Assembly (NCBI GenBank): GCA_029959285.1
Contig: JASCOE010000001.1
Span: forward strand, 806,001 to 870,000
Origin: Flavobacteriaceae bacterium PS02337
Lineage (GTDB): Bacteria > Bacteroidota > Bacteroidia > Flavobacteriales > Flavobacteriaceae
Direction of reading: 5' to 3'
Length of the DNA stretch: 64,000 nucleotides
Under the pieces are notes generated by a model. The model made no database searches. It saw nothing but the letters and a program-made list of their open reading frames with translations, and was not told the DNA's origin. Positions 37,522 to 46,572 of this stretch are shown here, piece by piece. The position numbers and the translations under genes were made by a program. Each line of letters opens with the position of its first letter. Position 1 is the first letter of the stretch.

Positions 37522-39168
37522 ATGCAAAAAATTATTTTATTAATCATTATTCTGCTTTCTCAAGTTGTTTTTAGTGCTCCTAAAATTACCGAAACAGAAA
37601 AACTTACTGCAACTTGCAAAGTTTGGGGATTTTTAAAATATTATCATCCAGAAGTTGCTGGCGGAAAAGTAAATTGGGACAATCAGCTTTTAGAGAAACT
37701 TCCTAAAATAGAAAAAGCACAAACCAAAGAAGAGTTTTCATTAATCTTAGAAAACTGGATCGATGAACTTGGACCTGTACAAGAAATCGCGCCAATTGCA
37801 ATTCCAAAAGATGTGAAGTTTTTTGATAAGAATTTTGATTTAAGCTGGTTTAATAATAAGTTGTTTTCTAAAAAACTTTCTAAGAAATTGAAGTTTATTG
37901 AGGAAAATAGATTTCAAAGCACTGAAGAATTTGAATATGGTTTTGATGGTTTAAAATTTGTGAAAAACTACTTCGATCTCGATTATACGAATAAAGGTTC
38001 TCGAATTCTGATGTTGTTTGGATATTGGAATTTAATAGAATATTATTTTCCATATAAATATGTAATGGATCAAAAATGGGATTTAAGTTTAGAACAAACC
38101 TTACCATTTGTTACAAATGCTCCAAGTGAAGGAGATTTTTATTTGGCACTAAAAAAACTAACTTCTAAGTTGAATGACAGCCATGTTGAAACTCCAATAT
38201 ACGGAACAAAGGTGTCTTGGAAAGGATTAAACTATTTCCCAGCAACAGGTAAAATTATAGATGAAAAATTGGTTATTACAGAGATTTTAGGAGATAGTTT
38301 GGCAGAAGCAGGTAACATTAAAATAGGAACTGTAATTACCAAAATAAATGGAAAAACCATAAAAGAGTTAATAGAACAAAATCGAGATTTAATCTCTGCT
38401 TCAAACGAAGTTAAATTTTTAGATAAAGTAGTTAACCCAATTTTAAGAAATGAATCTGAGAATGTTGCAGTAGAGTTTTTAAAAGATGGCAAGTATGAGA
38501 CAAAAACTATGTTTTGGTCTGATTATCACGATTCACATAGAAATGAATTTAAAAAAGGTGCGATAAAACCAAAAGAGAAGTTTAAGCTTTTGGATAGTAA
38601 TATTGGTTATGTAAACATGGGCGTAATAAAACCCAAAAATATTCCAGATATGATTGATGCGCTTAAATCGACAAAGGCTATTGTTTTTGATATGAGAAAT
38701 TATCCAAATGATACTTGGAAAGAGATTTCAGATTTTTTAAATGCTGAAGAAAAGAAGTTTTGTGATTATACAGAACCGTATTTAAAATATCCTGGAAGAT
38801 ATCAATGGGTTGAAGGAAGAAAATGCGGATTTGAAAACAAAGATAATTACAAAGGAAAGGTTGTTGTGTTGTTAAACGAAAAGTCTTTAAGTCAGTCAGA
38901 ATGGACTGCGATGTGTTTTCAAACTGCAGGAAATACAACTATTATTGGGAGTCAGACAGCAGGAACAGACGGTAATGCAATTGATATAGATTTTAAAGGA
39001 TTTCATACTCGATATACAGGACTTGGCGTTTATTATCCAGACGGGAGAGAAACCCAAAGAATTGGCATCATTCCTGATATTGAAATAAAACCAACTATAA
39101 AAGGAATTCAAGAAGGCAAAGACGAAGTTTTAGATCGCGCTTTGTTGTTTATTGAAACAGGCAAATAA
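37522..39168 (+). CDS. Exported S41-family peptidase
   Basis: A 548-residue secreted or periplasmic protease has a signal peptide (about residues 1-18, ending VFSA). A PDZ-like segment lies near 235-290 (GNIKIGTVITKINGKTI). The C-terminal S41 peptidase domain has the nucleophile S457 in LSQSEW and IGSQTAGTDG after it. A close paralogue lies at 59195 in the peptide-export locus. Both share CKVWGFLKYYHP near residue 35. The substrate is unknown. It stands downstream of the sigma/TPR pair but beyond a terminator. Confidence 0.88.
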   Translation: MQKIILLIIILLSQVVFSAPKITETEKLTATCKVWGFLKYYHPEVAGGKVNWDNQLLEKLPKIEKAQTKEEFSLILENWIDELGPVQEIAPIAIPKDVKFFDKNFDLSWFNNKLFSKKLSKKLKFIEENRFQSTEEFEYGFDGLKFVKNYFDLDYTNKGSRILMLFGYWNLIEYYFPYKYVMDQKWDLSLEQTLPFVTNAPSEGDFYLALKKLTSKLNDSHVETPIYGTKVSWKGLNYFPATGKIIDEKLVITEILGDSLAEAGNIKIGTVITKINGKTIKELIEQNRDLISASNEVKFLDKVVNPILRNESENVAVEFLKDGKYETKTMFWSDYHDSHRNEFKKGAIKPKEKFKLLDSNIGYVNMGVIKPKNIPDMIDALKSTKAIVFDMRNYPNDTWKEISDFLNAEEKKFCDYTEPYLKYPGRYQWVEGRKCGFENKDNYKGKVVVLLNEKSLSQSEWTAMCFQTAGNTTIIGSQTAGTDGNAIDIDFKGFHTRYTGLGVYYPDGRETQRIGIIPDIEIKPTIKGIQEGKDEVLDRALLFIETGK

Positions 39169-39183
39169 TTTATTAATTCAAAT

Positions 39184-39287
39184 TTATCATCTTAAGGAAC
39201 GAAGGATCACACTAGTTAATTCACGGAAAAAATGGGGGTTTTCTTTGTGAAGCTTCTAGTGAGGTTCTTCGTTCCTTAGGCTGATAA
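39184..39287. repeat. Intergenic palindrome (TAAGGAACGAAG / CTTCGTTCCTTA arms)
   Basis: The left arm TAAGGAACGAAGGATCACAC with an adjoining CTAG and the right arm CTAGTGAGGTTCTTCGTTCC followed by TTA form a long hairpin with outer TTATCA/TGATAA pairs. It is noncoding and fills most of the 222-bp gap. Confidence 0.8.
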
Positions 39288-39390
39288 AATAAGAAAAGAA
39301 TAAAATCCGCTTCATCCACGCCCTCCAATCTCTACAAAATTGGTATTCTTTTAATATTGTTGTAATTTTGAATACTTTAAAATTACAGCC

Positions 39391-40170
39391 TTGAATTCAA
39401 CACCCATAATTACCGATACTCATACCCATTTATATTCTGAAGAATTTGATCAGGATCGTGATGCAATGATTCAGCGCGCTATTGATGCCGGAATTACACG
39501 TTTTTTTATTCCTGCAATCGATGCCGCCGCAACGCAGTCTATGTACGATTTAGAAAAAAATTATCCCGAAAATGTATTCCTAATGATGGGTTTGCATCCC
39601 ACTTACGTGAAAGATAATTATCTAGACGAATTACAGCACGTTGAAACTGAACTGTCGAAAAGAAAATTCTATGCTGTTGGCGAAATTGGAATCGATTTGT
39701 ATTGGGATAAAACACACTTAAAAGAACAGCAAACTGCTTTTAAAAGACAAATTCAGCTCGCAAAACAATACAAATTACCAATTGTAATACATTGCAGAGA
39801 AGCTTTTGATGAAATCTTTGAGGTTTTAGAAGAAGAAAAATCTGAAGATTTGTTTGGGATTTTTCATTGTTTTTCCGGAACTTTAGAACAAGCAGAGCGT
39901 GCAATTTCTTACAATATGAAATTAGGAATCGGCGGTGTTGTTACGTTTAAGAACGGAAAAATTGATCAGTTTTTGAGTCAGATTGATTTAAAACATATTG
40001 TTTTGGAAACTGATTCTCCATATTTAGCGCCAATTCCGTACAGAGGAAAACGAAATGAAAGTAGTTATTTAGTCAATGTTATAGCTAAATTAAGCGATAT
40101 TTATGGTGCTTCTGTAGAAGAAATTGCAACGATAACAACACAAAACTCAAAAGACGTTTTTGGGATTTAA
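39391..40170 (+). CDS. tatD: TatD-family metal-dependent hydrolase
   Basis: This 259-residue TIM-barrel hydrolase has metal ligands HTHLY (residues 10-14), a glutamate in VGEIGIDLY, HCREAF and a final aspartate in LETDSPYLAP. TatD enzymes act as 3'-5' DNA/RNA exonucleases in DNA repair and RNA quality control. The start is TTG. The next in-frame ATG would cut off the first metal-binding histidines, so TTG is required. It is followed by the acyltransferase gene after 64 bp. Confidence 0.93.
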   Translation: MNSTPIITDTHTHLYSEEFDQDRDAMIQRAIDAGITRFFIPAIDAAATQSMYDLEKNYPENVFLMMGLHPTYVKDNYLDELQHVETELSKRKFYAVGEIGIDLYWDKTHLKEQQTAFKRQIQLAKQYKLPIVIHCREAFDEIFEVLEEEKSEDLFGIFHCFSGTLEQAERAISYNMKLGIGGVVTFKNGKIDQFLSQIDLKHIVLETDSPYLAPIPYRGKRNESSYLVNVIAKLSDIYGASVEEIATITTQNSKDVFGI

Positions 40171-40234
40171 CCCACACCTTACAAAACTTTAATTTTTTTT
40201 TTGTTCTTTTGCCCACTTAAAATCAATATAAATA

Positions 40235-41371
40235 ATGCAGAGATTTGATGCCATTCGACCGTTTTATGATTCCGAAATAAATGAAGCCCTTCATGATGTT
40301 GTAAATCATCCAATGATGAAAACCATGATGAACTTTACTTTTCCGGAAGTAGAAGATGAGGTTTGGAAGGAACAATTAAAGAAAACACACTCTATTCGTG
40401 ATTTTCAATGCAATTTTATTTACAATACAATACAGAAAGTTTTAGAAAAAAGTTCTGAGGGTTTAACGACTTCAGGTTTTGAAAAACTAGAACCCAATAC
40501 TTCTTATTTGTTTATCTCAAATCATAGAGACATTCTTTTAGATACCACTTTACTAAACGTTTGTTTGTTCGAACACGGTTTGGTAATGACAGCTTCTGCA
40601 ATTGGAGACAACTTAGTAAAGAAAGCTTTCTTGGCAACTTTGGCAAAATTAAACCGAAACTTTTTGGTTTTAAGAGGATTAACGCCTCGCGAAATGCTAC
40701 AAAGTTCTAAACTTTTGGCAGAATATATGGGACAATTATTGCTTCGCGAAAATCGTTCGGTTTGGATTGCACAAAGAGAAGGAAGAACAAAAGACGGAAA
40801 CGACGAAACCAATCCGGGAGTTTTAAAAATGATCGGAATGGGTTCTGATGAAGCTAATTTGATGGATTATTTCAAAAAATTAAAAATCGTTCCAGTTTCT
40901 ATTTCTTATGAATATGATCCGACTGATGTTTTGAAAATGCCACAATTAATGGCGGAAGCAAACAACGAAGTTTACGTAAAAGATAAAAATGAAGATTTCA
41001 TGACCATTTTAAGCGGTATCATGGGAACTAAGAAAAGAATACATATTTCTGTTGGAGACGTTTTAGACACTCAAATCGATCAGATCGTGGCAGAAAATGA
41101 CAATGCAAACAAACAGGTTCAGGCTTTGGCACAAACGATAGATGATGCTATTTTGAAAAACTACCAATTATGGCCGACTAATTTTATTGCTTACGATATT
41201 TTAAACGAAACAAACCGCTTTGCTGACAAATACAAAGAAAGCGAAAAATCACTTTTTGAGCGTCGTTTAGAAATGCGAATCGGAAGCGATAATCCTGTTA
41301 CAAGACAAGGATTTTTGGCAATGTACGCGAATCCTGTTGTCAATAAATTGAAATACCAAGATGTCATCTAA
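40235..41371 (+). CDS. Glycerolipid acyltransferase (PlsC/PlsB-like)
   Basis: This 378-residue protein has the acyltransferase HX4D motif NHRDILLD (near residue 90), followed by an FLVLRGLTPRE block and the acceptor-binding REGRTKDGND. Family members transfer acyl groups to glycerol-phosphate or lyso-lipids at the membrane. The exact acceptor is not clear and no membrane helix is obvious. Its 3' end overlaps the asparaginase start by 11 bp, so the two are co-transcribed. Confidence 0.85.
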   Translation: MQRFDAIRPFYDSEINEALHDVVNHPMMKTMMNFTFPEVEDEVWKEQLKKTHSIRDFQCNFIYNTIQKVLEKSSEGLTTSGFEKLEPNTSYLFISNHRDILLDTTLLNVCLFEHGLVMTASAIGDNLVKKAFLATLAKLNRNFLVLRGLTPREMLQSSKLLAEYMGQLLLRENRSVWIAQREGRTKDGNDETNPGVLKMIGMGSDEANLMDYFKKLKIVPVSISYEYDPTDVLKMPQLMAEANNEVYVKDKNEDFMTILSGIMGTKKRIHISVGDVLDTQIDQIVAENDNANKQVQALAQTIDDAILKNYQLWPTNFIAYDILNETNRFADKYKESEKSLFERRLEMRIGSDNPVTRQGFLAMYANPVVNKLKYQDVI

Positions 41372-42389
41372 AGCAAAAATATTACTGATTTATACCGGAG
41401 GAACAATCGGTATGAGCAAAGACTTTGAAACGGGAGCGCTTAAAGCCTTCAATTTTGGTAAATTAATTCAGAAAATTCCAGAAATCAAACAATTGGATTG
41501 TGAAATCGAATCAATTTCATTTGAACATCCAATTGATTCTTCTAATATGAATCTCGAAATGTGGACCAAAATTGCCACAATTATCGAGGAAAATTACGCT
41601 ACTTACGACGGATTTGTTGTGCTTCACGGCTCTGATACTATGTCGTATTCGGCTTCGGCTTTGAGTTTTATGCTCGAGAATTTAGCCAAACCAGTTGTGT
41701 TTACAGGCTCGCAATTGCCAATTGGAGATTTGCGTACCGATGCCAAAGAAAACCTGATTACAGCGATTCAGATTGCATCACTTCTTGAAAATGGAAAACC
41801 AGTAATTACAGAAGTTTGTTTGTATTTTGAATATAAATTGTACCGCGGAAATAGAACTTCTAAAGTAAATGCAGAACATTTTAGAGCTTTTACAGCACCA
41901 AATTATCCTGAATTGGTAGAATCTGGTGTTCATTTAAAATTGAATAAACATTTATTTCTTCCCATAAATAAAGATGCTAAACTGATCGTTCATAAAAAAT
42001 TAGACAATCACGTTGCCATTATTAAAATGTTTCCTGGAATGAGCGAAATCGTGTTGGCTTCAATTCTTTCAACATCTGGTTTACGCGGCATTGTTTTAGA
42101 AACTTACGGTTCAGGAAATGCACCAACAGAAGATTGGTTCTTAAACTTAATTGAAAAAGCCATCAAATCTGGAATACACATCGTAAACGTAACACAATGT
42201 TCAGGCGGAAGCGTCAACATGGGACAATATGAAACCAGTACAGCTTTAAAATCTTTAGGTGTTATTTCTGGAAAAGACATTACAACAGAAGCTGCAATTA
42301 CAAAATTGATGTATTTGCTTGGACATAATATTCCGCAAAACGAGTTTAAAGATGTTTTTGAAACTGCGCTTCGCGGGGAGATTTCTTAG
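41361..42389 (+). CDS. Type I L-asparaginase (cytoplasmic)
   Basis: The 342-residue enzyme hydrolyses asparagine to aspartate and ammonia. The first active-site motif is YTGGTIGM (Thr near residue 14) and the second is LHGSDTMSYSASALSF (Thr near 94 with the DT pair). QLPIGDLRTDA is also typical. No signal peptide is present, fitting the cytoplasmic type I class. It overlaps the acyltransferase gene by 11 bp. The functional link between the two is not evident. Confidence 0.93.
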   Translation: MSSKAKILLIYTGGTIGMSKDFETGALKAFNFGKLIQKIPEIKQLDCEIESISFEHPIDSSNMNLEMWTKIATIIEENYATYDGFVVLHGSDTMSYSASALSFMLENLAKPVVFTGSQLPIGDLRTDAKENLITAIQIASLLENGKPVITEVCLYFEYKLYRGNRTSKVNAEHFRAFTAPNYPELVESGVHLKLNKHLFLPINKDAKLIVHKKLDNHVAIIKMFPGMSEIVLASILSTSGLRGIVLETYGSGNAPTEDWFLNLIEKAIKSGIHIVNVTQCSGGSVNMGQYETSTALKSLGVISGKDITTEAAITKLMYLLGHNIPQNEFKDVFETALRGEIS

Positions 42390-42419
42390 TTTTAAAGTCG
42401 AATTTTTCACAATCTTGTT

Positions 42420-42512
42420 ATTTCGACGAAGGAGAAATCTTCGCGAGAAGCTCGACAAAGTTTAGCATCTATTGAACGGAATTACTTGTGAAGATTTCTC
42501 CTTCGTCGAAAT
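42420..42512. repeat. Intergenic palindrome with 23-bp perfect arms
   Basis: ATTTCGACGAAGGAGAAATC (plus TTC) at 42420-42442 and its exact 23-bp complement at 42490-42512 enclose a 47-bp centre. It lies between convergent genes and might also act as a terminator. Confidence 0.85.
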
Positions 42513-42557
42513 GACAAACTAGGCTTGTTAATTCATTTAAATTCCAAATATTAGAAT

Positions 42558-43799
42558 TTAAAATTTAGAATTTCTATACTCAACCGGACAAGTTTCTAAA
42601 TCTTCAGAAGCTTTATGTTTTTTGTAATACAAATAAACAATTACAGAAATAATACAGATAACTCCTTGAATGGCAACAGTTGCCCTTACGCCAAGTGAGT
42701 GAGAAACATATCCGATAATTAAACTTCCAACAGGAATCATTCCCTGATACGCCATCATATAATAACTAATACTTCTTGAACGCATATTTACAGAACTATG
42801 AGTCTGAATGTAAATATTAATTGAAGAAGTTTGTCCCATCATTCCGATTCCGCTTAAAGTCATACATATCAAAGCAATTGTTATGCTACTTGAAACGGCC
42901 AAAATAATCACGCTAAAACCAAGAAGTAAACTGGCGCTAATCATTAATTTATTCATGTTTTCTGCTGATTTTAGATTGGCTAAATAAATGGCAGATAAAA
43001 CAGAGCCAATTCCGGCAGCACTTTCGAACCAGCTGAAAGTTTCGGCATTTCCACTAAAAATATCTTTCGCAAAAACGGGCATTAAAGTATTAAAAGAAAT
43101 CACGAATAAACTGCTACAAGTTAACATCATTAACATTCTTGCCATTTCGGTTTCTTTTTTAACGTAATCTAACCCTTCAATAAAATCTTCCAACATATTT
43201 AATTTGTTTTCAGCTTTAATGTGCGGCGTAATTTTCATCATCATTAATGAAATTAAAACGGGTACGTAGCTCACGAAATTCCCAATAAAACAAATATCTT
43301 CTCCATATTCGTGTAGAATAATTCCGGCCAGCGCTGGACCTGCAATACGGGCGAAGTTATTTAAAGTAGAATTTAGCGCAACAGCATTTGGAAGATCTTC
43401 TTTATTGTCGACAATATCAATCATCATGGTTTGACGACAAGTCATATCAAAAGCATTTATAATTCCTTGAATAAGGCTCAATGCCAAAATAAAGTTGATG
43501 TTGTAAATTTTAAGATAAATTAGCAAAGCTAAAGTTCCAGCCTGAAGCATAGCCAGAGATTGCAAGAACATCATGGTTTTGTGTCTGTCATAACGACCAA
43601 TAATGCTTCCTGCTAAAGGCGCTAAAAATAAAGATGGAATCATACTTAAAAATGTTGCTAATCCCAGTAAAAATACAGAACCTGTTATGCTGTAAACCAT
43701 CCAGCTTACGGCTGTTTTTTGCATCCAAGTTCCAATTACAGAAACAGATTGACCGTAGAAAAATAATTTGAAATTTTGTGATTTTAAGGCTTTGAACAT
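42558..43799 (-). CDS. MFS transporter (EntS/DHA3-like)
   Basis: A 413-residue protein has about twelve membrane segments. It begins FKALKSQNFKLFFYGQSVSVIGTWMQ, typical of the DHA3/EntS-like group that exports siderophores, macrolides or other small molecules. GSIIGRYDRHKTM is its motif A. It is divergent from a LysR regulator with a 90-bp shared region, so that regulator probably controls it. Substrate unknown. Confidence 0.88.
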   Translation of the reverse strand: MFKALKSQNFKLFFYGQSVSVIGTWMQKTAVSWMVYSITGSVFLLGLATFLSMIPSLFLAPLAGSIIGRYDRHKTMMFLQSLAMLQAGTLALLIYLKIYNINFILALSLIQGIINAFDMTCRQTMMIDIVDNKEDLPNAVALNSTLNNFARIAGPALAGIILHEYGEDICFIGNFVSYVPVLISLMMMKITPHIKAENKLNMLEDFIEGLDYVKKETEMARMLMMLTCSSLFVISFNTLMPVFAKDIFSGNAETFSWFESAAGIGSVLSAIYLANLKSAENMNKLMISASLLLGFSVIILAVSSSITIALICMTLSGIGMMGQTSSINIYIQTHSSVNMRSRSISYYMMAYQGMIPVGSLIIGYVSHSLGVRATVAIQGVICIISVIVYLYYKKHKASEDLETCPVEYRNSKF

Positions 43800-43867
43800 G
43801 ACTCTAAATATTTAATACAAAGGTCAGGATTATGATAGCATTAGAAAAATTAATAATTTTACTGATA

Positions 43868-43885
43868 ATAAGTATTAAAACTTAT
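43868..43885. promoter_or_regulatory. Candidate LysR operator palindrome
   Basis: ATAAGT-ATTAAA-ACTTAT is a dyad in the 90-bp gap between the divergent MFS and LysR genes. It ends 5 bp before the LysR ATG, overlapping its ribosome-binding region, which would suit autoregulation. Confidence 0.45.
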
Positions 43886-43889
43886 CAAT

Positions 43890-44759
43890 ATGGAGATTTA
43901 TCAACTGCAATATTTTATTAAAACTGCTGAGGTTTTGCACTTTACCAAAGCCGCTGAATTGTGTTTTGTAACGCAATCGGGACTTTCGCAACAAATTAAA
44001 AAACTCGAAGAAGAACTAGGTTTGCCATTATTTAAGCGAATTGGAAAAAAAGTACAATTGACCGAAGCAGGTTCTGTATTTTTAGTTCATGCCAAAAAAG
44101 TAATTGAAAATATAGAAAACGGAAAACAAGCAATTGAAGATTTGAACGAAATGATTGGTGGCGAACTACGAATTGGCGTTACCTATATTTTTGAGTTATT
44201 GATTTTGCCTGTTGTTAATGCATTTGCAAAACAATATCAGAAATTGAAAATTGTTGTAGAATATGGAACCACAGAAGGTTTGGAACATAAACTGCTCAAT
44301 AACGAATTGGATGTAGTTTTAGTAATTTCGTCGCATCCAATTGAACTTCCGATTCAGAAAGTGCCTTTGTTTACGTCGAATATGGTGATGGCGGTTTCCA
44401 AAACACATCCTTTGGCGCATTTAGACAAAATTGCTTTTAAGAAAATGGATGAAATTGAGTTGGTATTACCCGGAAAAGGATCCAACTCGAGAGAGTTTGT
44501 TGAAGAGTTATTTCAGAAGTTTAATATGACGCCTAAAATCGCAATTGAACTGCATTCGATACACGCATTATTGCAAATGGTAGAAAATAGTGACTGGGCC
44601 ACAATTGTTGCTGAAAAAGCTTTAAAAGACTGGGATCAGCTCAAATCGATTCAAATTACCGGGGTTGTTACCAAAAGAGAATCGTTTATGTTGACAATTG
44701 GCGGTTACCAGAAAAAAGCAGTAAAATTGTTTATGGAAGAATTTAGAAAGAGTATCTAA
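43890..44759 (+). CDS. LysR-family transcriptional regulator
   Basis: The 289-residue protein has the standard N-terminal winged helix (MEIYQLQYFIKTAEVLHFTKAAELCFVTQSGLSQQIKKLE) and a C-terminal substrate-binding-like effector domain (about 90-285). Divergent orientation from the MFS exporter suggests that it activates or represses that gene in response to a small molecule. Effector unknown. Confidence 0.93.
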   Translation: MEIYQLQYFIKTAEVLHFTKAAELCFVTQSGLSQQIKKLEEELGLPLFKRIGKKVQLTEAGSVFLVHAKKVIENIENGKQAIEDLNEMIGGELRIGVTYIFELLILPVVNAFAKQYQKLKIVVEYGTTEGLEHKLLNNELDVVLVISSHPIELPIQKVPLFTSNMVMAVSKTHPLAHLDKIAFKKMDEIELVLPGKGSNSREFVEELFQKFNMTPKIAIELHSIHALLQMVENSDWATIVAEKALKDWDQLKSIQITGVVTKRESFMLTIGGYQKKAVKLFMEEFRKSI

Positions 44760-44815
44760 AGTTGAGTTTTGACCTTTGTAAACTCAATTTTTTTTGTTTC
44801 TTTGCAGACCAACAA

Positions 44816-44902
44816 AGAAAGGTGTCCGAGTGGTTTAAGGAGCTAGCCTGGAAAGCTAGTATATGGGTAACTGTATCGAGGGTTCGAATCCCTTCCTTTC
44901 TG
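44816..44902 (+). tRNA. tRNA-Ser (anticodon GGA)
   Basis: An 87-nt tRNA has acceptor arms AGAAAGG/CCTTTCT, a 3-bp D stem (TCC/GGA), anticodon stem CTAGC/GCTAG with loop CTGGAAA (GGA at 44850-44852), a long class II variable arm, T loop TTCGAAT and discriminator G. CCA is not encoded. A good hairpin terminator follows. It reads UCC and UCU codons. Confidence 0.97.
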
Positions 44903-44912
44903 CTAAAATTAA

Positions 44913-44942
44913 AAAATGCTCCCGTAAAATGGGAGCATTTTT
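44913..44942 (+). terminator. Rho-independent terminator after tRNA-Ser
   Basis: AAAATGCTCCC and GGGAGCATTTT pair perfectly around GTAAAAT, followed by T's. Confidence 0.85.
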
Positions 44943-45029
44943 GTTTTGAGCCTATTTTACATAGATAGACTTTGATTAGAATATTCAATAATTAAAAAAG
45001 AAACCTTAAATTAGTTTTTAATCTATCTT

Positions 45030-45617
45030 ATGAAGAATATGAAATCAAGTGTATATGCATTTATTCTACTTTTGCTTTTGTCGTCATGTGCTGAATATTC
45101 AAACAGAATGATAACAAAAAACAAAACATATTTAACAGATAATGACTTTTTGAAATTAGAAGGAACTTATGATTTGTTTCCAGAATTTAAGTATGCTTAC
45201 AGCGGAAAAAGAGAAGCAATAGATACTCTAAGAATAGAAGCATATAATTTAAATTTTTTTATTTCATCAAACGAAATGAAATATAATATTTCTGAAAAAT
45301 ATAATGTTGATGTTAAGTTCATAAATAAAAATAGGATCCGATTTATAACGCAAAAAGACAACATTAAAATTGACACTATAGAGTTGGGTGGAAAATTAAG
45401 GAATGGACTTTTTTATTTAGACAATAAGTATCTGAAGCGAAATGGAATTCCTTATATTTTTGGAGGATACACACATCATAAAACCAGAATTGGACTTTCA
45501 AAAAATAATGGACTTTTGCTTAACTATGCTTATGATAATTCGGGTGCACTTCTGCTAATTATTGGTGCGGGAAGTTCATATAATGTAGGACTTCATTATA
45601 AACGTATCGAAAAATAA
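45030..45617 (+). CDS. Predicted lipoprotein, unknown function
   Basis: A 195-residue protein has a signal peptide and lipobox (LLLSSC, Cys about residue 20). The body is beta-rich with YDLFPEFKYAYSG and a glycine-rich hydrophobic end (ALLLIIGAGSSY). No known family recognised. The next gene starts on its stop (TAATG), so they form a coupled pair. It lies directly after a tRNA-Ser, a common site for acquired genes. Confidence 0.7.
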   Translation: MKNMKSSVYAFILLLLLSSCAEYSNRMITKNKTYLTDNDFLKLEGTYDLFPEFKYAYSGKREAIDTLRIEAYNLNFFISSNEMKYNISEKYNVDVKFINKNRIRFITQKDNIKIDTIELGGKLRNGLFYLDNKYLKRNGIPYIFGGYTHHKTRIGLSKNNGLLLNYAYDNSGALLLIIGAGSSYNVGLHYKRIEK

Positions 45618-45958
45618 TGAGTCAATATAAATACTATTTCCGTCCTGCATATAAGTCTGAAGAGCTTTTACTTGATTTTTTTGATGGCGCAGAAAACGAA
45701 TCGTTTGTTTCGGATTTTCTAAATGCAATTTCAGAATTGAATCCAAAAATGATTGATATTTTGGATTTGTGGATGAATGATGAAGTTGTGATGACTTATG
45801 ATTCTGAAGTTGGAAAATTTACGCTTTCAAAAGATATTTGGGGTTTTGGTTTTATAATGGCAGAAAATAATCAAGATGGTTTAAAGCAAATTAATTCGAT
45901 TTTAGAAAAGACAGAAATCTTTGAAAAAGTTGAGGTTGATTTTGAAAGGTATAAATGA
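45617..45958 (+). CDS. Hypothetical protein coupled to the 45030 lipoprotein
   Basis: This small, acidic, soluble protein of 113 residues (begins MSQYKYYFRPAYKSEELLLDFF) overlaps the upstream stop by one base. No domain recognised. Residues 80-113 look like helix then strand (NQDGLKQINSILEKTEIFEKV). Its close coupling suggests that it works with the lipoprotein or is an immunity-like companion, but nothing in the sequence proves this. Confidence 0.65.
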   Translation: MSQYKYYFRPAYKSEELLLDFFDGAENESFVSDFLNAISELNPKMIDILDLWMNDEVVMTYDSEVGKFTLSKDIWGFGFIMAENNQDGLKQINSILEKTEIFEKVEVDFERYK

Positions 45959-45975
45959 AAACAAAAATTTCTAAT

Positions 45976-46046
45976 CTAGCCCCGATTGCAGCGATATCCT
46001 TTTGTGGCGGGGTTCGCCATAAAAGATATAGCGGAAAGCGGGACTA
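45976..46046. repeat. GC-rich hairpin repeat (TAGCCCCG...CGGGACTA family)
   Basis: The outer arms CTAGCCCCG/CGGGACTA, middle arms GATATCCTTTT/AAAAGATATA and inner TGGCG-GGGTT-CGCCA stem form a nested hairpin. It is GC-rich unlike its surroundings. I recall near-identical copies scattered through Flavobacterium genomes. Confidence 0.8.
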
Positions 46047-46196
46047 AAGGTGTTTTGAAAACAGAATTTCTGCTTCTAAAAATAAAAAAAAACTAAATAT
46101 ATAGTGCTTGAAAATGGTATTAAAAATGCTATTTTTTGAATTATTTTATAATAGAAAATATTATATATTTGACTCCTGTTTAATATAAATAATTCG

Positions 46197-46559
46197 ATGG
46201 ATTTACCTCCTTATTCGCCAGGATTGCATAAACTGGTTACGTTGCATGTCGACAAAATTTCGAAGCTTACCAATAGCCAAGGTTTTGTTGCAGTTACCAA
46301 TTCTATTTTAGAAAAGTACGAACTAGAGAAGACAGGTTTGGTTGGGCATCAATTTGATGACGAGAGTTTTACAGTTTTGGTTAGTCTGCAAAAATCGCAT
46401 ATTTGTATTCATACTTCAACAGCATACAATCGGTTAACTTTAGATGTTTATTTGTCTAATTATTTTGAGGATAATTCAGAAAAAGTACTAAACATCACAG
46501 CAGATTATATTACTTATTTTGATGCAGAAATTATCAAAGATTTTGAAATTAACCGATAA
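46197..46559 (+). CDS. S-adenosylmethionine decarboxylase-like protein (SpeD-type, altered active site)
   Basis: A 120-residue protein has the core SpeD pattern: GHQFDDESFTVLVSL, then SHICIHT (S67-T73), then LDVYLSNYF. In active class 1B enzymes a Glu-Ser bond is cleaved to make the pyruvoyl Ser, with a downstream catalytic His and Cys. Here Ser (S67) and His (H72) are kept. The preceding residue is K66 instead of Glu, and the catalytic Cys position, counted by the family spacing, is S87. The protein may not process, or may have a different activity. Preceded by a -7 element (TATATTTG, 46164-46171). Confidence 0.75.
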   Translation: MDLPPYSPGLHKLVTLHVDKISKLTNSQGFVAVTNSILEKYELEKTGLVGHQFDDESFTVLVSLQKSHICIHTSTAYNRLTLDVYLSNYFEDNSEKVLNITADYITYFDAEIIKDFEINR

Positions 46560-46572
46560 ATACTTTTTGGGC

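Noticed and set aside
42255-42458. Minus-strand frame at the end of the asparaginase gene
   Set aside because: It overlaps the asparaginase coding region and the left arm of the 42420 palindrome. No family match and no start signals.
44816-44902. Attachment site of an integrated element at tRNA-Ser
   Set aside because: No integrase gene and no second copy of the tRNA 3' end were seen in the window.
44743-44988. Two overlapping frames of about 70-80 codons, one per strand, at the tRNA
   Set aside because: Both run through the tRNA-Ser and its terminator. They are shadows of the RNA gene.
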